Source: Rhea pennata (taxonomy: Eukaryota; Chordata; Aves; Rheiformes; Rheidae). Taken from it: a stretch of 64,000 nt of DNA. Position numbers and translations under genes: made by a program. Position 1 is the first letter of the stretch. The number at the start of each line of letters is the position of its first letter. Shown here piece by piece: positions 10,169 to 22,700 of this stretch. The stretch is from NCBI RefSeq assembly GCF_028389875.1, contig NC_084663.1:212567876-212631875 (forward strand), in the 5' to 3' direction. The notes under the pieces were generated by a model. That model was given only the letters and a program-made list of their open reading frames with translations. It had not been told where the DNA came from and did not search any database.

Positions 10169-13100
10169 ATGAGCATTTCCTCGGAGCACAAGCCCCTGGG
10201 GAAGCGGGTCACCAGCAGCATGCATATGGTGAGTGAGGCACATGTCGGGGCACGGTTCCCTCTCGCGGGATCAGAGCACTGGGCTACGTTATAGTGCTTT
10301 TTCTGCTCACCTGCTATTTCAAAGACTCCAGGGCCTGACATATACATGACCAAGAGGCAAAACCTAGATAAAAAGTTGTGTCTGACTCTTTGCACCAGTT
10401 GGTTCACAGAAGGGCCTTATCTCTCACCGGGATACAGGATCTGGCAGCAGCAAATAACCTAAGTGGTTCTTCTTCTTCTTTGGAAGAGGTAGAATTAGTT
10501 TGATGCTAACTTAAATTTGTCACATCTTTTTGGTTTGGTTTTAATAGCTCTTAGAGTCTATAATGACTCCTAAGCTTTAGATTTGCAGAATCATCAGCTG
10601 GGAGCAATAGTTTTTCTAAAGAAAAAACTAGTGAGAATTACAATACAAGAATAAAGAAAACTAGTGAGAGTCACAATACAAGGAGAATCCTATCAGGCAG
10701 AAATTAGGGATGAGATCAGATGATGTTTTTTTCTTTTCCTCTCCTCTGCCCTCAGCCTGTTACTAACTGATTTTCCTTCTCTGTTTTGGCTGTACAGCCT
10801 CTCCCCCAGGTAAAAAAAGTCAGATCTTTCATCTGGGGCACAGATAGGTGCGATCAGTTCCTAAGTATCACCAACTGGATAATTACAGAGCTGGGAATCA
10901 GCCAGTGCTAGTAATCCCCATCACCTGGGAATCAGGTTGATCCTAGACCAAAAATGTAAGTCAAGATCTGACTGACCATCACATTAGCAGCTCTTCTGTA
11001 CTAGTGAAGAATATGTTTTCCTTTGGTAAGAATAACAAGCGTCATGAAACATTTGACTTGCTGTCTGAAAAAGGAGTAAAGGCTCAGCAGTATGAGATAC
11101 TCCTGAGTATCTCATCCAAGTGATCTCTGCTAAGGAGTAAAGCTGAGCTGCTTGTTACCACTTGGACTAATAGCAAATTTCCTATCTGGGAGGAAACTTA
11201 ACTACAGAAACAGCTTTGGGCTGTGTTCGTTAATGGGTAGAAATCACTGGGTGCTCTCAGATAGGATCATTTTACGCTCCTCTAGCTCCAGTGCAAATGA
11301 GATAAAGCCACTTAAACCAGAGTTATTGCAAAGCAATATTCCAGCTGGGTCTTTGGACTAAAATTTCTGTTTCCCCCTAGCTTGTCCAGGCTATGGGCTC
11401 ACTCCTGCTAAATCTGATAGCTTACGGCTCTTTAAAAAGGAAAGTCTCCCTCCTCTGGTCTGGCTTGTCAGTTTGTAGCCCCTTCATCTGGCCAGATAGC
11501 AGTGCTTGTTAAATCCTCCATGAGCCAGCTCATAGAAATGAAGCAGAAGCAGAGCCAGAGCTGGCACAAGGTGAGTGTCAGAAGCATGCAGCTGGGTACA
11601 AGGGAAGGGGAGAGGGCAGTAGGTGCTCCCCCTTCCTTTTCGTTGGTGTGAGCTGTTACAGCAGCTCACATCATCTCACGGCTCTGTACTTGTAAGGCAC
11701 CGTGGGCTGGATCCAGCTAAGCACTTAAGTACATGCTTCACTTTAAGCATGTGACTAGCAGCACTGAAGCAGATCCTTGCATGACCAAATACAAGAAAAA
11801 GCAGGTGAGCTCCTGGAAAAAAGAGTTATTTATTGACTCATGCCATCCCAATGGCAGGTGTGGTCCTGGCCAGGCATGTGACTTGCATTGCAGCCCTGAC
11901 CTGACGGGTATGAGGTGAAATAACTGCCTCATTCCTTCCCTCTACTTTGCTGTACTGAGTACTGTAAAAACTGGTTGAGTGCAAAGGGAAACTGTTAAAC
12001 TTCTTCAGCACCAAACAGTCAAGAAGGCCATCACAAGTGACACCAGGTCCTGCCTTTCTGAGCATTCAGCCCCCTCCAATGTTTTTCTGATAGCAGTAGC
12101 TTCAAAGCACAGTGTTCCACACAAATAAATCCAAACTGGAGGCTTGACATTCTTCCTTCTTAAATTCACTTCAGTTGCACAAATAATTTTCTTCATTTTC
12201 TATCGGAAGCTATTATACCTTTCTAAGTTTGATAAGAAGGTGCTGCGCCTGAGCACAAACATGCTGGATTTTGGTGTCTCTGTTGTCTTTATAGCTAATG
12301 CCCCGGAAAGGCAAAAGCCAATCTTGCACATTTCTAAAGGTGAAAAGAGCTTTAGTTCTGACTTTGAAGAGAAAAGATTAATTCAAGTGAGAAGGTAGAG
12401 TTGCACAGCTTTCAGCTCTGTCCTTGTTCCTCTGCACTGAAGCATCAGGACAGTGAGAACTCAGACCACTCTGAAAGGAGAGTGGTCCAGCAGGACCACT
12501 TCTGGGACCACTTGGTCCCACTTGTGTGGACTTAGGAGATCCACACTGAATCCTTCAGCCTGTTACTGACAACTTGCCAAGTGACCTTGGCAAGTTACTT
12601 CTTGTCCCACTGCCCAATGGCAAAACAACGCTCTTCCACATCCTGAAGATGTGATGAAGGCTAATCCATTCAGAAACATCCAAACATCTGCTACTCTGGT
12701 TATGATGGCCATATACATATCCTGCATCTGCTTTCAGCAATAAATGGCCTGTAGCAGATGGCTGAATGTTCCCTTCTGTCAACCAAGGGATGGGGACTCA
12801 TGTCATGGCAGTCCACGCTGCCATTCCAATTTTCAGCTGCAATTATGATTGTTCCTTTTCCCCCGATCCTTCCATGCTGACTGCTCGAGATAGGTCATGT
12901 GTGTTATTTCTGTCCCTTTGTGATACTTGCAGTTGTCACCAATAGTGGAGTTAAATGTTGGTGGGGAGATGTACACCACAACACTGAGTACCTTGAAGAA
13001 ACACCCTGGCTCCAAGCTCGCAGAGATGTTCACTGGCCAGCCCAAACTGAGGACTGACTCAGAAGGGAGGTTCTTCATTGACAGGCCGGGGACCTATTTC

Positions 13101-13604
13101 AAATACATCTTGGAGTATCTGCGTAGTAACCAAGTGCCCACAGAGTGCATCCAGGACGTGTACAGGGAGGCGTTGTTCTACGACATTGAACCTCTAATCA
13201 AGCAGCTGGAAGATTCCCCTCAGATCTTTGGGGAACTAGTGGCGAGGAAGCAATTTCTGGCCCGTGTGCCCAATTACAGTGAGAACATCGAACTGATGAT
13301 CCGCATCGCAAGGGCGGAAGCAGTCGCATCCCGCCAGTCCAGCGTCATTGTGTGCGTTGTCAGAACAGAGGAGGATGCTGCCAGATGCCAGGACGCCTTG
13401 AACAGCTTGGACATGGATAAAAAATCTGTGGTGAAATTTGGCCCCTGGAAGGCAACACCAAGTATTTCTGATCTGCTCGACTGCATTCAAATGGATGTCG
13501 AAGCCAAAGGGTACAAAATATCCTTTCAGCCCCATGTGGCAGAAAAAGGGTTTCGTATCAAATCCTATGACTTCTTCTACAAATTCCTGTTCACCTGGTG
13601 GTAG
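10169..13604 (+). CDS. KCTD14: KCTD14, BTB/POZ potassium-channel-tetramerisation-domain protein 14
   Basis: Two coding exons. Exon 1 (10169-10228, 20 codons) starts MSISSEHKPLGK and ends ATG|GTGAGT. Exon 2 (12933-13604, 223 codons plus stop) follows TACTTGCAG|TTG in the same phase. The product is 243 aa; human KCTD14 is about 255. A T1-type BTB domain covers roughly residues 24-115: VELNVGGEMYTTTLSTL at its start, then FFIDRPGTYFKYILEYLR and the 'YDIEPLIKQLED' helix. The C-terminal half holds YSENIELMIRIARAEA and SVVKFGPWKA and ends FLFTWW*, all hallmarks of KCTD14. KCTD proteins oligomerise through BTB and some recruit CUL3; the role of KCTD14 itself is not settled. Exon 2 identity is very secure. 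Exon 1 rests on phase, a clean donor and a G at -3 of the ATG, and an alternative first exon is possible. There is no frame damage. Confidence 0.9.
10229..12932 (+). other. KCTD14 intron 1
   Basis: A 2.7-kb intron with a GTGAGT donor and a TACTTGCAG acceptor preceded by TTTCTGTCCCTTTG. It holds a small cluster of GGACCACTT words that can fold on themselves (12444-12530). I see no other gene or clear transposon. Confidence 0.7.
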
Positions 13605-13998
13605 CAAAGTGCCACCATTGATGAGGAATGGGGAAAAAAAACAGTTATTCAAACAAATTGACTTAGATTGCAGAGACTAAGCCATGGACTACTGGAGAGA
13701 CAAGAAGACATGGATGGGCCAGTGAAAGGATCTCCTGTGAAGTTTTTTGCCAAATGAAGTAGCACTACTGAGCCACCATTTTGTTAGGTATTAGAAGATA
13801 ACTGTGCGTTTTAAAAGATACATGTTTAGATATGCGGTATGACTTTCACAACATGCTTATTTCTTTTGCATGTTTTGGTCACTAGTACTGACTGTACTGA
13901 GAAGCAACAGGCCCTGCTGGAGGCAATCCAGGTATCAGGAAAAGGATGAATTTTATTCTGTTTTCTGTGTTGCTAACTATTAGATAAGTTCAGAGAAT
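13605..13998 (+). other. KCTD14 proximal 3' UTR
   Basis: Sequence from the stop codon to the CR1 insertion. It contains no AATAAA or ATTAAA, so the transcript probably runs further, possibly through the CR1. Confidence 0.45.
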
Positions 13999-14860
13999 TG
14001 TGGCTGATACACCTGAAATTGAGGGCTGTGCTGCCATTCAGAGAGACCTGGACAGGCTGGGAGCTGGGTGGAGAGGAACCTCAGGAGGTTCAACAAGGGC
14101 AAGGGCAGAGTCCTGCACCTAGGGAGAAATAACCCCACGCAGGAGTCCAAGCTGGGGTCTGCCCTTGTGGAGAGCAGCTCTGCAGAGAAGGAGCTGGGAG
14201 TGCTGGTGGATGACAGGTTGGCCATGAGCCAGCAATGTGCCCTTGTGGCCAAGAAGACCAATGGTCTCCTGGCGTGCATTAGGAAGACTGTTGCCAGCAG
14301 GTGGAGGGAGGTGATCCTGCCCCTCCCCTCAGCCCTGGGGAGGCCTCATCTCGAGGACTGGGTCCAGTTCTGGGCTCCCCAGGACAAGACACACATGGAG
14401 CTACTGGAGAGAGCCCCTCATAGGGCTACGAGGATGATCAGAGGGCTGGAGCACCTGCCCTATGAGGAACGGCTGCGAGAGCTGGGCCTCTTCAGCCTGG
14501 GGAAGAGAAGCCTGAGGGTGGATCTGATCAATGTGTACAAGTACCTGAAGGGAGGGTGTCAAGGGGACGGGGACAAACTCTTTTCAGTTGTCTCATGTGA
14601 CAGGACAAGAGGCAATGGGCAGAAATTGAAGCACAGGAAGTTCCGCCTGAAAATGAAGTGGAATTTCTTCCCTGTGAGAGTGACAGAGCCCTGGACCAGG
14701 TTGCCCAGAGAGGTTGTGGAGTCTCCTTCTCTGGAGATCTTCAAGGCCCGCCTGGATACAACCCTGTCTAACATGCTCTAGGTGACCCTGCTGAGCAGGG
14801 GGGTTGGACTGGATGATCTCCAGAGGTCCCTTCCAACCTTACCCATTCCGTGATTCCGTG
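13999..14860 (+). mobile_element. CR1 LINE, 5'-truncated, young
   Basis: It starts inside ORF2 (GGCTGATACACC, translating like '[17 protein letters not shown]') and runs through the C-terminal reverse-transcriptase/thumb region and short 3' UTR to two exact ATTCCGTG tail units (14845-14860). An open frame of 237 codons remains at 14068-14781, with [20 protein letters not shown] near its start. GAGAAT stands on both sides (13993-13998 and 14860-14865) and is a plausible short target-site duplication. The catalytic FADD motif lies upstream of the truncation and is absent, so the copy is dead. It lies in the 3' flank of KCTD14 on the gene's own strand. Confidence 0.93.
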
Positions 14861-14865
14861 AGAAT

Positions 14866-16009
14866 CGCAGGCTCTGTGATTAATACTTAAGTACTTCTCA
14901 GATAATGCCAGGCACAATCTTTTCTGGTGAAAAAGTCACACGAAATTCCAGTGGAATCACTGAAAATGCATTAATTTATGCCAACTGCAATTTGGATCGT
15001 TAACAAAAAGACAAAAGCTCTGGCTCTCATTCTTTTCCATACCAGATCTAGTTAAAAAGGATTTCAGTGTCCCGCTCCCTCCTCTTGTTCCTCCAGTGGA
15101 CAGCTTATTCTCTAGCCAATGTATTTATTACTGTTATTTGTTATTTATTCTGGAGTAAAGACTGAGAACCCCCTGCTGTCATGCAGGATCAGCATAAGGT
15201 AAAAATACTGTTATTAATTCCAGGAGTTTACAATCTAGTGAGATCACTCCTTTCTCATGCCACACTACTACATCTTTCCCTTGTGACAGCTACTATTATT
15301 CTTTATTTTCTTAAAAAATATAAGCTTCTGCAAGAATAAGGAAAGCTCGCAGTGTTTCGAATGGAAGGAAGCACTACTGAAGCAAAACCGTGGGGGCCTC
15401 AGCGGCAATTTTGCCTTATACGGCACTGGATTGGGTCCTACGTCATTTTTTTTTTTAAAAAAATCCTTAATTCCAAAGTTTACTTTTATACTGGAGAGGG
15501 CTGTGAGCTTGTTTTTAATCACTCTGAGGATATCTGACAATCATTACGGCTAGTCTAGATTATGGTTGCGCTTCCTTTTCTTCTCGAAATGTGGATTTCT
15601 TCCGGCTGAGGGCAATAATCTTGGGGATGTTAAATAAATGTGCTTTAAAAGCTCTTTGAATGACACAGAAGTGTTTACTGACATCTTTCCCCTCCCCCCA
15701 AAAAAAACCCAAAGCACAGTTTTAATATTAAACTATCGGATTTGAGTCGCTCCTAATTATGTCTGGTTTAAGCTGCCCTCATGCCAGCACGGATTTCCCG
15801 GTGGTGAAAGTCAGAAGTCATGCCAGCGGCCTCGGTGAATCGACAGTTAAAGGGGATTTAAATTAGATATCAGAGGGAGGGAAAAAAAATACAGCTTTTC
15901 TTCCGCCTCCGAATTGCAGCCCAACGTGCTCAGATCATCTTTAATAAAACTCTTCACCAAAGTCAGCACTCCCCTGGTCGCAGGAGGCTGCTATTTTTGG
16001 GGGGAAAAA
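14866..16009. other. KCTD14-INTS4 intergenic spacer
   Basis: Moderately AT-rich unique sequence. AATAAA at 15633-15638 is the first clear polyadenylation hexamer downstream of KCTD14 on its strand, but it lies 2 kb past the stop, so its use is uncertain. Short poly-T/poly-A runs occur near 15440-15460. No gene is seen. Confidence 0.5.
15633..15638 (+). terminator. Candidate KCTD14 polyadenylation signal
   Basis: AATAAA followed within 40 bases by a weakly GT-rich stretch (GAAGTGTTTACTG). It would give a 3' UTR of about 2 kb containing a CR1. This is weak, since no transcript evidence is available. Confidence 0.25.
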
Positions 16010-16700
16010 CCCAGAGGAAGGGGCTTGCGCGGCTGCGGCCCGCAGGCCGCCATGCCGGGCCTGGCGCCACCGGTCCCATGGCAACGGGGAAGCCCCCGCG
16101 GTTCCCATGGCAACGGGGAGCTTCGTCTCTCCCCCTCCCTCCTCCCCCCGACTGGCGCGTCTGGGCTGCCTGACCATAGAGCGTGACTTCCAGCTCTGGC
16201 AGCGAGGACACTTCCTTGCCGCGTCACGCCGTGGGCAACTTGGTGGTTTTTCTTCCGGGCCGAGGAGGCGGGCGCGGCGAGTACGGTGGCCGCGGAGGGC
16301 GGGGAGAAGAGGCGGGCGCGGCGCGGCGCCTACGGTGGCCGCGGAGGGCCGGCGGCGCGGGCGGCATGGCGGCGCACCTGAAGAAGCGGGTGTACGAGGA
16401 GTTCACCAAGGTGGTCCAGGTACTGCAGCGGGGGCCGGCGGCGGCGGCGGCGGGGAGCCCCAGAGCTGCCCCACCAGCGGCGGCGGAGCGGAGCGCTGTC
16501 GGGAAGGCCTTCTCTGGCGGCTTGGGGCCTAGCGCGCGGGGGCCTCTCCTCACCCCCGCAGCGGCGGGGCCTGGGTCGATGTTCGCCTGGGCTGCTTGGA
16601 GGGGAGGGCCGGGCCGGGCCGAGGTTGAGGGAGACGGCGGCGGTTGTTGCCCCGGCGGCGGCGGGGGGAGGAGGACGGGAGCTGCCCCAGGCTGGCTCGG
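16010..16700 (+). promoter_or_regulatory. INTS4 CpG-island promoter
   Basis: A dense GC/CpG block spans the 5' flank, exon 1 and start of intron 1 of INTS4. No TATA box is seen, as expected for a housekeeping gene. Visible sites are two RFX-type X-box words (16072-16085 and 16101-16114), an ETS-type core on the minus strand (TCTTCCGG, 16251-16258), a half-CRE-like GCGTCACG near 16221, and a YY1-type ATGGCGGC over the start codon (16366-16373). A 19-base word (TACGGTGGCCGCGGAGGGC) is present at both 16282 and 16331. Factor assignments are motif matches only. Confidence 0.8.
16072..16114 (+). promoter_or_regulatory. Tandem RFX X-box-like sites
   Basis: The site at 16101-16114 (GTTCCCATGGCAAC) fits the X-box consensus RYYNCC-N2-RGNAAC at every defined position. 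The site at 16072-16085 (GGTCCCATGGCAAC) misses one position. Both are followed by GGGGA, and the two lie 29 bases apart, suggesting a small tandem duplication. Confidence 0.55.
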
Positions 16701-19700
16701 CTGTACGCCAGCGTTCCCTCCGGGAAGGAGTGAAATTTGGGGTTGCTGCGTGCCGTTGAACCTTGCCTCTCTGCCCCCGCCTGCAGCAGCAGCATGAGGA
16801 CCTGTCCGCCAAGAAGCTGCGGCTGACCAAGCCCAGCAAGTCGGCAGCGCTCCATGTCGACCTGTGCAAAGCCACGTCGCCGGCAGATGCCTTGCAGTAC
16901 CTGCTCCAGTTTGCCAGGAAGCCTGTGGAAGTGGAGAGTGTGGAAGGGGTTGTCAGGATCCTGCTGGAGCATTATTATAAGGTAGTGAAGCTGGGAGTCA
17001 AACATGTTTCCAGATTCCTCTTTCTGGTCTTCTTATCTAGCAAGATGGGGTTGGCTGTAGAATAAGGAGTCACTGGCTTCTGAATCGCTAACTCTGGTCT
17101 GGCTTGGGCTGTTGGAAGCCCTGTGTGAGAAGAGTGAGTGACTAGCCCTTTCTTTCCCCAGAGAATTGCTGTCTGTGTTAGTTGGTAGCTTTGCCAATAG
17201 TTTCAAAAGTCAGGTGACGGGAATGTGAACTATGTTATCCCTACAAATGATCCCACGTAGTTAGTCTGAAGTTAAGCTGACAAAGACAAAAGAGATCTCA
17301 AGAAATTGTCCAGAGCGCCAAGCTGTCCAAATCTGACCCAACTTTACCTAAGTCCTTCCCAACTGACATTTCCTAATCTCTTTTAACAGGAGAATAACTT
17401 TTTGCTTATGATGTGGTCAAAACAGTTTTAACATGACACTTCCAAAAAACTTTTCAGCTTTTCAACAGAAAATTTACTAGCAGAAAAATAACAAAAGAAG
17501 TAGAGTATGCGTCATAATATCTAGCAGTGACTGTTGTTAAAGCACCTAATTTAGATCCTGAAAAATGAAAATGATTCTCAGCTAGGTTTAGAAAGAATTT
17601 TTTTCTCTACTGATAAAGTATTTGACCCTATGGAGATTGGAGTCTCTCTTGATTGCTGTTGAAAGATGTAATATTTGTATATTACTGCAACTCTGTGTTC
17701 CAAGTTGCACAATTGCTTGGTCAGAGCTAAATATAGAATCCAGACTTCTTTCTGCCTTTTTACCCTGTGTTAGATATCCCTGGCATTAGGATGAAAGAAA
17801 GAGCCTCCAGATGTGACTGGAAGTACTTTTGCATGCATAAGTCTTGAGTGGTCAAATTAATAACTCTTTGAAATACTTCCCTTAGCCTACAGACCATGAT
17901 GCTTAGCAGTGGTCAAGAAACCATTAGTCTCTCATTTTTAGTGAAAAGATGGAAGAAATTAACATTGACAACAGTGAATTTCCTGGCATCTTGAAAACCT
18001 AACTATTTAAAATATCAATTTTTAAACTGATATTTAGTGCTGATATTAGTAAAATAATTATTTTGAAATGTACTGAAAGCTGCCACAGAAACATTTTGAT
18101 ATGTTAATTTTCTATTAGATGAGTTGTAGAACTGTAGGGGAGGAAGCAGACTGACAGGAAAAAAAACAATCCCATGTGTTGAATTGCTTATGGGTTCTAC
18201 CTCTGTGTAGTCTTTTATGCTTTTCAAATGAAAAATGAATGAAGGTGACTGTTATTGCTTTCATCCCAGGAGAATGATGCCTCTGTACGGTTGAAGATTG
18301 CTTCCTTGCTGGGTTTGTTATCGAAGACTGCAGGATTTTCACCAGACTGCATTATGGATGATGCCATTAACACACTTCAAAACGAGAGTAAGTCACACGT
18401 TTCAGATCGTGTTCAAGATCAAGGCAGAATCATGTAGACTTTTAAGTATCTAGGGCAGTGGCAAGGTTCTTATGGATACACGCATCCGAAGTAAATAATT
18501 GGGAATTATTATTCAGAGTACATATTTTCTACTTTTGTGAACAGGGGCAGAAAATATGTTCTGAGGATAATAAAAGTTTTCCTCAAAGCTGTCTACTGTA
18601 TGTATCTGTATAATGTAATTTAGTGGTAGTCCAGGTGAACACAAGACTAAACGTGACTGAGCAGTGAAGGCGCACTGCATACTGGGCTGTATTAACAGGA
18701 TCATAGATGAATCAAGGGGAATGACTGTTCCCCTTTACTCAGTGCTACTTAGACCACATCTGAGATGCTGCAACCAGTTTTGGGCTCCTCATTACAGGAG
18801 AGATGTTGATAAGGTTGAGTGCGTTCAGTAGAGCATCACTAAGGTGGTCAGAGGCTGGAGTACATGGTGTGTGAGGCAAACCTGAAGGAACCTCAAACCT
18901 GTCTGGGCTGGAGAAGAGAAGGGTTTGGGAGGGGGTAGAGAAGGGGGGAGACTTTCCTACCTCAGTGGTTCTGTGGCTCTGTGTCTTGTGAGGTATCTGT
19001 GGACTCTGGAGGTATGCAGCCTTTCACTGTTTTGCTTTGCAGAGTCTCACCAAGTCCTTGCTCAGCTGCTGGACACCCTGTTGGTAATCGGCACAAAGCT
19101 GACAGAAAATCCATCGGTCAGAATGAGACTAGTAGAGGTGGCCTGCAAGGTAACACAGCCTTCCCAAGGAAGCGAATACTTCTGAAAGCTTCGTTCTTAC
19201 ATTTTGTTGAATTTGGATTGAATCTGTGTTGGGAGAGAGCTCCAAGTGCTGTATTTAAGACAAGAGCAACCTAAAACTGCATGAGATATGAGCACAATGT
19301 TGAGTCTAATTAAGGAGTCTGTAAATGACAGTGGTGTTTGAGATGAGCTTTCTTGGTTTCTGTAGATGCTATATAAGCATTTCTGTATTTTGTAGATGAT
19401 GTTTAAATATCCAACCAAAACTATTGCTTGATAAATAGCTCCTTTTATCAATAGAAAGCCTCCTCTTGAGGAAAAAAAGTAATTAAAATGTTTAAGCTAA
19501 TGTGTCTATAGTTTATTTCTAATTAAACTTTCATTACTGCTACAGGAAAAATTTTCAAGTCAATGCTTAAAATATTTTTAAAATTTTCAACAAACTGTGA
19601 CGATGCTAACATTTTTAACTGCTAGGAGTCTTAATATCATTATGTATTTTGAGGGGTAAAAGAACAATTAAAAAATACAGTTGTATCCCTCAATCTCTTC

Positions 19701-22700
19701 CGTTCCGTAGCATCTGACGGATTCTTCCCATGGTGTAAGAAATAAGTGTCTTCAGTTAATTGGCTGTCTTGGACCAGTGGAAAAAGGTGTTGCAAAAGAA
19801 GTTGAAAGCCAGACTGCCAAAGATGTCCAGAAGATAATAGGGGATCACTTTAATGACCAGGACCCTCGTGTTAGGACTGCAGCTATAAAAGCCATGGTAA
19901 ATGTTGCTTGGATAATGAAGTGAATTGTGTGGGGTTATACAAGGAAACTGATAAGAGACTGAAAACTGATTTGTAGAGATTTAGATTAGGAATTACTTAA
20001 TTATCTTAATAAAAACCCACTTAATGTGTCAAAATTACCTGAAAAAATAAGATAGGACTTAAAATGTGAGAATAACAACTGAGATGTCGTAAGGTGTTTT
20101 AGTGATTGGTAACAATATCAGTTTTGGCTACAGCTGAAAAAGCTTTTTCATTTACTGACTTTCTCGATTGCATGCAGGTTCTTTGCTTTCATGAGAAATC
20201 TGTGTTTTTTGATTCAGCATTGGTCTAGTGACCACAATTACAGTAAGCCACTACTACTACCAAGACACAATAGAAAACTGCTTATGACAAGAAATCTGTA
20301 TAATAAATCCCCAAAGAAATTTTATTTATTTACTTTAAACAGTGTTTCTATTTTGCCCAATGGTCATGTTTATTACTATTCTGTACACTCTTCTTGAGGG
20401 TAACTGGTTTTCATGTAGGGTATAAGGTGGTGACCCTATAGAAGCTTTTAGCTTTGCAGAAATGCTGACAGAGTGCTGAAAATTTTGCTTAATATGAGTT
20501 GCCTGTGAGCATATGGGTTGCAGAAATTTCCCTATTGATGTCCCATATGACCTAATGGTGAGCAAGAGCATTTGGATTAATGTTATTAAACATTAATGTA
20601 GGACATATCCTATATTAATGTTTAATAACATTATATATTTGAGAGAATTGAGTTTCACTTTCATCTCTCTGGGATCTCCCTCTGCCAGAGGTTGCGTTCA
20701 TCCTTCATTTTCATTCTGTTCTGATTTTTTTCTTTTGAGGCGCAATTTTTTTAAACCTGTTTGGGTAATTCTTATGACCTTCAGCCATATCCATAGCAAG
20801 ATTTATGACCTTAAATTTATAATTACAGTGGAAATTTTGCTGTCTTTTTATAGTTTTAAGCAGGAAAGTATTACAAATGAATTCAGTATCACTAACCACT
20901 TTTAGGACTCCTGTGCAGGATTTTCCGTGCTACTATCTCATTGGCATGTCATAATTTGAAGAAATGGATACAGAATAGCACTGTCTCCTTTCTTGTTGGC
21001 TGGATTCAAGCAGATATTATCCATTTAGTTGTATGTCAGATTTGTGACTTTTGCTTATTCCAGACAGAAACAAAAAGTGCTTAGTTGAACAGTTTTTGCT
21101 ATTCTGTGGTTCGGCAATTGAAAAGATTTACAGGCCGCGGAAATTTGTTGGCAACACCTAATTTTGGTCCATATTTCATGAGTTAGGAGGAAAATTTTTT
21201 TTTTTTGAGGCAATAATAAATAAACAAGTTTTGTTGTGAGAAGCTGGACTCTGTAAGCCTTTTTGCAAAAAACTTCAGCTCCCTGCCACACATCTGCTCT
21301 TGTCTTCTGAGAGTGCGTATTGTAACAAGTGTGGAATAAGTTGTATACATTAGTTTACCGGTATATGTATGCTGACTGAATAGTCTACATTTCCTGCGGT
21401 AGGAAAGCTCATCGGTGTCTTATTAATAAGTTTCTGGTTTTGTTAGTAAATGTAATTATTTTTAAAGTTTCTGTATTTCTTTCAGTTGTGGTTGAAATAC
21501 TAAGAAGCTGTATGAATGTTGGGAGAATGCAGACAGTATTATCTTACTTTCCTAAGCAATCAAAGTGAAGTGGTTTTGAAGTTCATTAAGTTTATACCTA
21601 AGTGACAATTATACTTGTCTTGGCCAAGATCATGAAATGCTTTAATTATAGCAGCAATCAAGAAATGCAGGCAACTAATGTTACTCAAATAGCAGGGAAA
21701 AAAACGGTGATGAAAATGAAGTCTATGTCTCTTAAAACTGTCACTTTAAACTTTCTTTTCTCTCTTTCCTGCAGCTTCAGCTTCATGAAAGAGGATTAAA
21801 ATTACAGCAGGCTATTTACTGTCAGGTAAGACTTTGTACTCGTTTCTATCTATTTTCTACTTGTTTGCCTATATTGCTGTTTAGATTTTGTGACATATGC
21901 TTGGAGCGATTGAGGTCACTGAATGGAGATGGGGTATTCTGTGTGCAGTTTGGCTGTTTTCTTTGTTACCCTATGGTAGTGAAAATAATTGGTTTTGCAT
22001 CTTGTTTTGCTCAAATGAACTAACATGTTTTGATTGGAATATGTTCTTCACTAGGGGAAGATAACTGGAGAAAAGGCAAGGCATTAGATAATTATGACTG
22101 TCATCTTGCGGTCTCCTCAAAGAGTAAACCCTTCTTCGCTGAGGGAGTTTACGTTTGTTATGTCAGCAAGGTTGCAGGGCTGAAACCTGTATCAAATTAG
22201 TTCTAGTATAGGTTCATACTGCATGCCTCCTGCATAGTACAGGCAATTCTGGAGTTCTTCTGCACATGCCTTGCTGACTTCATTAGGACTAGTCTATCTG
22301 ATCAGACTTGGATATACTGCAGAGTAGGAGGAGAGACCAAATTCCTCTTGATTTATAATCCGTCCTAACTGATTTATGGTAAGGATCAGAAATCCATTGT
22401 GGGAGATGATTGATGGCTCTGGTGGAGATGTTTCTTGTATATTTGACTGGAAATCTTCCTTTCAGGCTTGCAAACTGCTGGCAGATGATTATGAACAAGT
22501 GCGCAGTGCTGCGGTTCAACTGATTTGGGTCCTCAGTCAGCTGTACCCTGAAAGGTATGTGCTTTATAGAAAAAAGACTCAAAGTGGTGGTGAGATGATA
22601 ATCCTAATCCCAGAAGCTTTGTGGTGATGAGTCTCAGGAGTAGCTGTTAGAAAGCTGATGTGTGCAAAATGCTGATACCTGCTGAGAATGCATTGAGCTA

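Noticed and set aside
12440-12530. Cluster of GGACCACTT words as a regulatory array
   Set aside because: Only a few imperfect copies with irregular spacing; probably a local slippage product.
14068-14781. 237-codon frame downstream of KCTD14
   Set aside because: It is the C-terminal part of CR1 ORF2, with a CR1 tail and a short flanking duplication.
16107-17005. Several long frames on both strands around INTS4 exon 1
   Set aside because: High GC removes stop codons. Only the [13 protein letters not shown] segment and exon 2 match a protein.
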